From: Chloroflexota bacterium
Lineage (GTDB): Bacteria; Chloroflexota; UBA6077; CF-72
NCBI GenBank assembly: GCA_019247135.1
Contig: JAFAPL010000546.1
Coordinates: 1 to 11,320 of the forward strand
Length of the DNA: 11,320 nt
Direction: 5' to 3'
Below are positions 7,524-11,320 of this stretch, one piece after another. Below the pieces are notes generated by a model. That model was not told the origin of the DNA. It saw only the letters and a list, made by a program, of their open reading frames with translations, and ran no database searches. The stretch's first letter is position 1. Each line of letters opens with the position of its first letter. Position numbers and translations under genes: made by a program.

Positions 7524-7558
7524 CAAGGGGCGGAGCCCCTTGAAATCTCTTTAGTTAA
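7524..7558 (+). terminator. Third hairpin, weakened T-tail (copy 3)
   Basis: An 8-bp stem CAAGGGGC/GCCCCTTG with a GGA loop lies at 7524-7542. Its tail reads CTCTTTAGTTAA, so the uninterrupted T-run is shorter than in copies 1 and 2. The outer AAGAG/CTCTT arms at 7515-7519 and 7547-7551 are kept. Confidence 0.4.
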
Positions 7559-7560
7559 CT

Positions 7561-7588
7561 CCCCCTCTCCCTGGCCAGGGAGAGGGGG
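7561..7588. repeat. Perfect 28-bp palindrome, REP-like
   Basis: The 14-base arm CCCCCTCTCCCTGG at 7561-7574 is the exact reverse complement of 7575-7588, with no spacer. A G-rich stretch (CTGGGGGGAGTGGG, 7589-7602) follows. Its first bases repeat the C-rich spacer of the preceding hairpin array, so it seems joined onto that array. It lies 23 nt from the stop of the convergent oxidoreductase gene. It may act as a bidirectional transcription or mRNA-end structure, or be a dispersed palindromic repeat. The sequence alone does not decide between these. Confidence 0.8.
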
Positions 7589-7611
7589 CTGGGGGGAGTG
7601 GGTTGACCCCA

Positions 7612-8544
7612 TTAAACGCCGAATCGCGGCAGCACTTCTTCGGCGAACCGCTGGATTTGCGCCAGCCGCTCGGGAAAGTGCGGCACCATGAACTGCAGCG
7701 CGAGATGCTGCACACCAACCTTCTCAAACCCGTGTAGCGCTTCGAAGATCTGCTCGCTCGTGCCGCGCAGCCGATCTGCCTCCTGCTGGACTGGTTCTTC
7801 GGTGATCTCGCAAGGCAGGTTCAAGTTCAGAGTAATCTCCGCGGGATCGCGACCCAGTTGCGCGGCCAGACGTTGTACGGATGAAAAACGCCGCGCGACC
7901 TCCACCGGAGTGACTCGCACGAAATACGGAAACCACGCGTCCCCATAACGCGCCGTCCGTTTCTGCGCCGCGACCCCTTCACCGCCCACCCAGATCGCCG
8001 GACGCGTGCGCTGATACGCCTTCGGCAGAAAGGCGATGTCCGTGAATCGGTAGAAGCGGCCGTCGAACGTTGCCCGCTCCTGCGTAAGCGCGCCTCTCAA
8101 GAGCTCCAGTTGCTCGTCGGAGACTCGGCCGCGTTCGGCAAATGGAGCATTCAGCGCCTCGAACTCCTCCCGCATCCAGCCAACTCCGACGCCCAGGGTG
8201 AACCGACCTTCCGACAGGACGTCGATCGTGGCGGCGACTTTGGCCCAGTGCAGCGGGTGGCGATACGGCAACACCAGCACCGACACGCCGAGCCTGATGC
8301 GCGTGGTGCACCCGGCCAGGAACGCCAGCACCGTCAGGCTTTCGAGAAACGGTCGGTCAGGTGGGACGATGAACGCGCCGCCTTCCGCATATGGGTACGT
8401 GGTGTCGATGGACCAGGGGATCACGAGCCGTTCGGCCGCCCAGAGCGAGGCGAAACCCCAGGCCTCCATGCGCTGGGCGTACTCCTGGAGTGTCGCTCGC
8501 GTGGCGGACCGGCCCGAGACGGGTAAGAAAATGCCGAAGTCCAT
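7612..8544 (-). CDS. LLM-class (luciferase-like, F420- or FMN-dependent) oxidoreductase
   Basis: This 310-residue TIM-barrel flavin-type oxidoreductase is of standard length for the F420-dependent LLM subgroup. Family signs are MDFGIFLP at the N-terminus, RIRLGVSVLVLPYRHP (82-97), the DVLSEGRFTLGVGVGWMREEFEAL stretch (about 108-131) and PAIWVGGEG (182-190). These are close to probable F420-dependent oxidoreductases of Actinomycetota and Chloroflexota, but FMN-dependent monooxygenases look similar and the cofactor is not proven here. The substrate is unknown. The ATG at 8544 lies 21 nt after the MocR-type regulator's stop on the same strand, so the two probably form one transcript. No strong ribosome binding site is visible. 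It converges with kynureninase across the hairpin repeats, and there is no sign it belongs to the anthranilate pathway. Confidence 0.88.
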   Translation of the reverse strand: MDFGIFLPVSGRSATRATLQEYAQRMEAWGFASLWAAERLVIPWSIDTTYPYAEGGAFIVPPDRPFLESLTVLAFLAGCTTRIRLGVSVLVLPYRHPLHWAKVAATIDVLSEGRFTLGVGVGWMREEFEALNAPFAERGRVSDEQLELLRGALTQERATFDGRFYRFTDIAFLPKAYQRTRPAIWVGGEGVAAQKRTARYGDAWFPYFVRVTPVEVARRFSSVQRLAAQLGRDPAEITLNLNLPCEITEEPVQQEADRLRGTSEQIFEALHGFEKVGVQHLALQFMVPHFPERLAQIQRFAEEVLPRFGV

Positions 8545-8565
8545 CTGTCGGCGATGGTAGCGCCG

Positions 8566-10077
8566 TCATCCGGCCAGCGCGCGCGCGAGACGACGCACTC
8601 CGTCGCGGATCTCGTCGATCGGCACGGCGGCGTAGCCCAGCACCAGCCCCGGCTGGATCGGTGCGCCGCGCGTGTACGCCGACAGCGGTTGGACTTCCAG
8701 CCCGGCTGCCGAGGCAGCCTCCGCTGCTCGCGTGTCGCTGCTGTCGCCAGGAGAGCCCTCCAACCAGCCCACCAGGTGCATGCCGGTGTCCGCGGGCGCG
8801 ACCTCCAGGCGTCCAGCCAGCCGCTGGCGGGCTTCCGACACCAACGCGGCCTGACGTTCGGCGTACAGCGCGCGCATGCGGTGGAGGTGCCGCTCGAAGT
8901 GGTGCTGGGCGATGAAGTCCGCCAGGACCGCCTGGTCGACGGTCGGCGGATGCCGGTCGACGAGCGCTCGGGTCGCGGTCAGTGCCTGAACGAGCGCATG
9001 CGGCGCAACCAGATATCCGAGGCGTAGGCCAGGGAAGAGCACCTTCGAGAAACTGCCGATGTACACCACGCGGCCGTCGTCGTCCAATCCCTGCAGCGCG
9101 GCGAGCGGGCGGTTCGCGTAGCGGTATTCGCTGTCGTAGTCGTCTTCGAGGATCCACGCGTCGGCCGAGTGCGCCCACTCCAGCAGCGCGAGTCGCTGGG
9201 CCAGGGGCATGGCCACGCCGAGCGGATACTGGTGTGACGGCGTCACGTACGCCAGGCGGGCGGCGGGTGCGAGCGCGCGACCGGCGTCCACCTCCAGGCC
9301 GAGCGGACCGACGGGCACTGGACAGACGTCGGCGCCGGCGGCGATGAGTGCGCCGCGTGCGCCGGCGTAGCCCGGGTCCTCCATCCACACCACGTCGCCG
9401 GGGTCCAGCAACACCCGCGCCGCGACGTCGAGCGCCTGCTGCGAGCCCGACACGATCAATACCTGCTCCGGCTCGCAGCGCACCGCGCGCACCGTCACCA
9501 GGTAGCGCGCAATCGCCTCGCGCAACGGCCAGTACCCCGCCGGATCGGCATAGTCCAGCAAGGCCTGCGGCGGATCACGCCAGCGGCGGGCCGCCAGACG
9601 CGACCACACCGCGAACGGGAACGCCTCCAGGTCAGGCACACCTGCACGGAACGCCCGCGCAGCGCCCGCAGGCGCATCCGTCGGCCGCCTTCCCACGCTC
9701 ACCGGCGTGGAGGCAAGCAGTCGGCCGCGCGCAGACGGCCCGCGCCGGGCGCCCTGATCGCCGGTCAGCGGTGAGGCGGACGCGACGCGGTCCTCGGGCG
9801 GTGCCGCCGCGACCCGGGTCCCGGAGCCGACATGCGCGTCCAGATAGCCCTCTGCCAGCAGCTGGTCGAATGCGTTCAGGACCGTGTTGCGCGACACGCG
9901 CAGCTGAGTGGCCAGGGCGCGGGTCGAAGGCAGGCGGGTACCGCGTTCGAGGCGGCCTTCGAGAATGGCGGCACGCAGCTGCCCATAGATCTGGCGATGC
10001 AGCGGCCGCTCGGAGTCCGCCTGCAGCTGGATTGGTACCAACAACCTGCTCGAAAATGGCACTTGCACAGGAGCCAT
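8566..10077 (-). CDS. MocR/PdxR-subfamily transcriptional regulator (GntR wHTH plus aminotransferase-like domain)
   Basis: This 503-residue regulator has a GntR winged helix-turn-helix at about 23-90 (PLHRQIYGQLRAAILEG, LPSTRALA, SRNTVLNAFDQLLAEGYL) and a fold-type I aminotransferase-like domain from about 140 to 500. The PLP-binding set is present: YADPAGYWPLREAIARYL (176-193), LEDDYDSEYRY (310-320) and the lysine in SFSKVLFPGLRLGY (K345). It can therefore probably bind PLP, as PdxR and GabR do. Such proteins normally control themselves and a divergent neighbour. That neighbour here is the flavin split-barrel gene, and the oxidoreductase downstream on the same strand may be included. The start at 10077 was chosen because the longer frame (10101) overlaps the divergent gene. 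Both candidates lack a clear ribosome binding site, and GTG or TTG codons slightly further inside are possible. Confidence 0.9.
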   Translation of the reverse strand: MAPVQVPFSSRLLVPIQLQADSERPLHRQIYGQLRAAILEGRLERGTRLPSTRALATQLRVSRNTVLNAFDQLLAEGYLDAHVGSGTRVAAAPPEDRVASASPLTGDQGARRGPSARGRLLASTPVSVGRRPTDAPAGAARAFRAGVPDLEAFPFAVWSRLAARRWRDPPQALLDYADPAGYWPLREAIARYLVTVRAVRCEPEQVLIVSGSQQALDVAARVLLDPGDVVWMEDPGYAGARGALIAAGADVCPVPVGPLGLEVDAGRALAPAARLAYVTPSHQYPLGVAMPLAQRLALLEWAHSADAWILEDDYDSEYRYANRPLAALQGLDDDGRVVYIGSFSKVLFPGLRLGYLVAPHALVQALTATRALVDRHPPTVDQAVLADFIAQHHFERHLHRMRALYAERQAALVSEARQRLAGRLEVAPADTGMHLVGWLEGSPGDSSDTRAAEAASAAGLEVQPLSAYTRGAPIQPGLVLGYAAVPIDEIRDGVRRLARALAG

Positions 10078-10080
10078 ATG

Positions 10081-10100
10081 TGCGGCAGTGTACAGCCGCA
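10081..10100. promoter_or_regulatory. Inverted repeat between divergent genes, candidate MocR operator
   Basis: The arms TGCGGC (10081-10086) and GCCGCA (10095-10100) are exact reverse complements around the 8-nt centre AGTGTACA. The site fills almost the whole gap between the chosen regulator start (10077) and split-barrel start (10100). On the minus strand TACACT in the centre resembles a -10 box, which would give a nearly leaderless regulator mRNA. The binding role is inferred from position alone. Confidence 0.4.
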
Positions 10101-10687
10101 TGCAGCCTCAAACCAGGGTCCGCCGCCACCCCGAGCGGGCCGTCCCAGACGCTACCGCCAGAATTCTCGAAGACGGTCTTGTCGCCCACGTCGGCTTCGT
10201 CGAAAACGGATGGCCCCTCGTGGTCCCGCTGATGTACCACTTCGACCCCTCCACATACCCGGATCGGGTGTATGTGCACGGTGCGCGCGCCAGCCGCGCC
10301 ATGTCGTCTCTCGCGAAAGGCACGCCAGCGTGTCTGGAGGTCACGCTGCTGGATGGGCTGGTGTACTCGCGGGCGGCGGAGAGCCATTCGGCCAACTACC
10401 GCAGCGCGATGGTTTTCGGACGTGGTCGCGCCGTCACCGACGAGCAGACCCAGCGCGACGTCTTCGACGCGATGACGCGACGCTATTTCCCGGACCGGAC
10501 CCGCGGGCGTGACTACCAGCCGGTCACCAGCGACTACCTGTCGACGACGGCCCTCGTCGAAATCACGATCGAAGACTGGAGTGGCAAAGCCCGCACGGGC
10601 GGGCCGCTCGGAGTTGGCGACGACGACCCGACCGCGCCCGGCACCGCCGGAGTCGTCGACCTGGAGCCCGCCGGGCGCCCCGCTTGA
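10100..10687 (+). CDS. FMN-binding split-barrel (pyridoxamine 5'-phosphate oxidase-like) protein
   Basis: This protein of about 195 residues resembles the flavin-nucleotide-binding branch of the PNPOx-like split barrel. Characteristic segments are ARILEDGLVAHVGFVENGWPLVVPLMYHFD (about 20-49), VYVHGARASRAMSSLAKGTPACLEVTLLDGLVYSRAAESHSANYRSAMVFGRG (about 58-109) and a C-terminal LVEITIEDWSGKARTGGP (152-169). Many relatives bind FMN, F420 or heme; true PLP synthesis activity is not implied by the name. The start is uncertain: ATG at 10100 is preferred, while GTG at 10088 would add four residues. It is divergent from the MocR regulator, which probably controls it. The isochorismatase-like gene follows 52 nt later on the same strand, so both may be co-transcribed. 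The last 25 or so residues are Asp/Pro/Gly-rich and probably disordered. Confidence 0.82.
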   Translation: MQPQTRVRRHPERAVPDATARILEDGLVAHVGFVENGWPLVVPLMYHFDPSTYPDRVYVHGARASRAMSSLAKGTPACLEVTLLDGLVYSRAAESHSANYRSAMVFGRGRAVTDEQTQRDVFDAMTRRYFPDRTRGRDYQPVTSDYLSTTALVEITIEDWSGKARTGGPLGVGDDDPTAPGTAGVVDLEPAGRPA

Positions 10688-10739
10688 AGCCGGCACGTTC
10701 CCCGGTTAATCACGGCGGATGGCAGGTAGCGTAGGACGG

Positions 10740-11320
10740 ATGAACACCACCACCAGTGCCCAGAGCTCGAACTCAGACGAGGCGCTCGATCCTGGTAGGA
10801 CCGCGCTGATCGTCTATGACGCCTGTCGCCGCGCCCTGACGCCCAACGATGAAATGCGACGGCAGGCGATCCGACCGGTGCTCGACGCCTGGGTGCGGCT
10901 CATCGGCACGGCCAGGTCGATGCGGGTGCCCGTCATCTACACGACGCCGGTCAGCCGAGCAGACGGATCGGATGTGGTCTTGCTGCCGACCGATCTGGGC
11001 GCCAGGACCGGCCAGCCCTCGCTGACCAATAGCGTCGAGGGCAGTGACGACGCCAGGTTACCTGCCGAGATTGCGCCCACCGACGAAGACTACGTATTCC
11101 TCAAACGCCGGCCCAGCGCGTTCTACGGCACCGGCGTTGCCGAGCTGCTGCGCATGCTGCGCCGTGACACGATCATCATCGGCGGCGGCGCGACCAATCG
11201 AGGCGTGGAGACGAGCGTACGCGAAGCCTTCAATATGGACCTGCGGGTCGTCGTGGTGCGCGAGTGCTGCTGGAGCGGGGACCGCCAGGCGCACGAGTAC
11301 TCGCTGGATGTCGGGATGGC
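10740..11320 (+). CDS. Isochorismatase-fold (cysteine hydrolase-like) protein lacking the catalytic Cys (cut by right window edge)
   Basis: About 193 residues are visible with no stop before the edge. The isochorismatase-family alpha/beta fold shows as TALIVYDACRRA (21-32, D27 at the catalytic Asp site), VPVIYTT (63-69), LKRRPSAFYGTGVAELL (121-137, K122 at the catalytic Lys site) and IIIGGGATNRGVETSVREAF (145-164). In nicotinamidase-type members the last motif carries the nucleophilic Cys (N-x-C-V); here the position is G155. Isochorismatases such as EntB also have Gly there and use the Asp/Lys pair to cleave a vinyl ether. The enzyme is therefore probably not a classical amidase. AGGACGG just before the ATG at 10740 acts as a close ribosome binding site. 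It follows the split-barrel gene by 52 nt. Substrate is unknown. Confidence 0.82.
   Translation, partial: MNTTTSAQSSNSDEALDPGRTALIVYDACRRALTPNDEMRRQAIRPVLDAWVRLIGTARSMRVPVIYTTPVSRADGSDVVLLPTDLGARTGQPSLTNSVEGSDDARLPAEIAPTDEDYVFLKRRPSAFYGTGVAELLRMLRRDTIIIGGGATNRGVETSVREAFNMDLRVVVVRECCWSGDRQAHEYSLDVGM

Larger units (their letters stand above)
7397..7558 (+). repeat. Three tandem copies of a 58-60 bp hairpin unit
   Basis: The core AGAGGGTCCAAGGGG starts at 7398, 7458 and 7516, giving periods of exactly 60 and 58 bp. Each copy has the same layout: AGAGGGTC, then an 8-bp GC hairpin, then AAATCTCTTT and a T-rich tail. C-rich spacers (CCCCCTCTC type) separate the copies. Differences are few: the loop is GAA, then GGA, then GGA, and the pair closing the loop is C-G, then T-G, then C-G. 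The outer AGAG/CTCT arms are retained in all copies, so structure seems conserved. The third copy's tail has changed from TTTTGTTTT to TTTAGTTAA. The array occupies the space between convergent genes. No coding sequence was supported here. Confidence 0.9.

Noticed and set aside
7397..7558. CRISPR array interpretation of the tandem units
   Set aside because: The whole 58-60 bp unit is conserved with no unique spacers, only three copies exist, and no cas gene is present.
7482..7691. Short plus-strand frame across the repeats and the oxidoreductase 3' end
   Set aside because: Its sequence is made of the hairpin repeats and antisense DNA, with no ribosome binding site or domain.
9235..9245. TGACG-G-CGTCA as a third copy of the candidate operator
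   Set aside because: The spacer is one base rather than two and the site is deep in the regulator coding sequence.

Overview
The window is GC-rich, densely packed bacterial DNA made of catabolic and oxidoreductase genes. It contains no rRNA, no tRNA, no CRISPR array and no recognisable transposase. The F420/FMN-type luciferase-like oxidoreductase, the MocR regulator and a tandem GC-hairpin repeat would fit a soil or sediment Chloroflexota, Actinomycetota or similar lineage. No marker gene is present, so taxonomy stays open.

Left half (1-5716, minus strand). A five-gene operon reads right to left: a two-domain 2-aminobenzoyl-CoA monooxygenase/reductase (5716-3287), a RidA/YjgF-family protein (3290-2892), a crotonase-fold enzyme (2895-2080), an acyl-CoA dehydrogenase (2080-899) and, after a 143-nt gap, a benzoate/2-aminobenzoate-CoA ligase cut by the left edge (755-1). 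The first four genes overlap by 4, 4 and 1 bases. The set matches the aerobic CoA-dependent anthranilate pathway known from Azoarcus evansii.

Centre (5793-7369, plus strand). Divergent from that operon are a stand-alone Lrp/AsnC effector-binding (RAM) domain protein and kynureninase, overlapping by ATGA. Kynureninase makes anthranilate, the substrate of the left operon, so the two arms form one kynurenine-to-anthranilyl-CoA breakdown module. A palindrome of the form CTGACGnnCGTCA occurs both at the monooxygenase start and upstream of the ligase start, and may be a shared operator.

Intergenic 7370-7611. Three tandem copies of a 58-60 bp unit, each a GC hairpin followed by a T-rich tail, are followed by a perfect 28-bp palindrome. 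They lie between convergent genes.

Right third (7612-11320). A luciferase-like flavin oxidoreductase and a MocR/PdxR-type regulator form a minus-strand pair. Divergent from the regulator are an FMN-binding split-barrel (PNPOx-like) protein and an isochorismatase-fold hydrolase without the usual catalytic cysteine, cut by the right edge. Only about 22 bp separate the chosen starts of regulator and split-barrel gene, and this gap carries a 20-bp inverted repeat that could be the regulator's operator.
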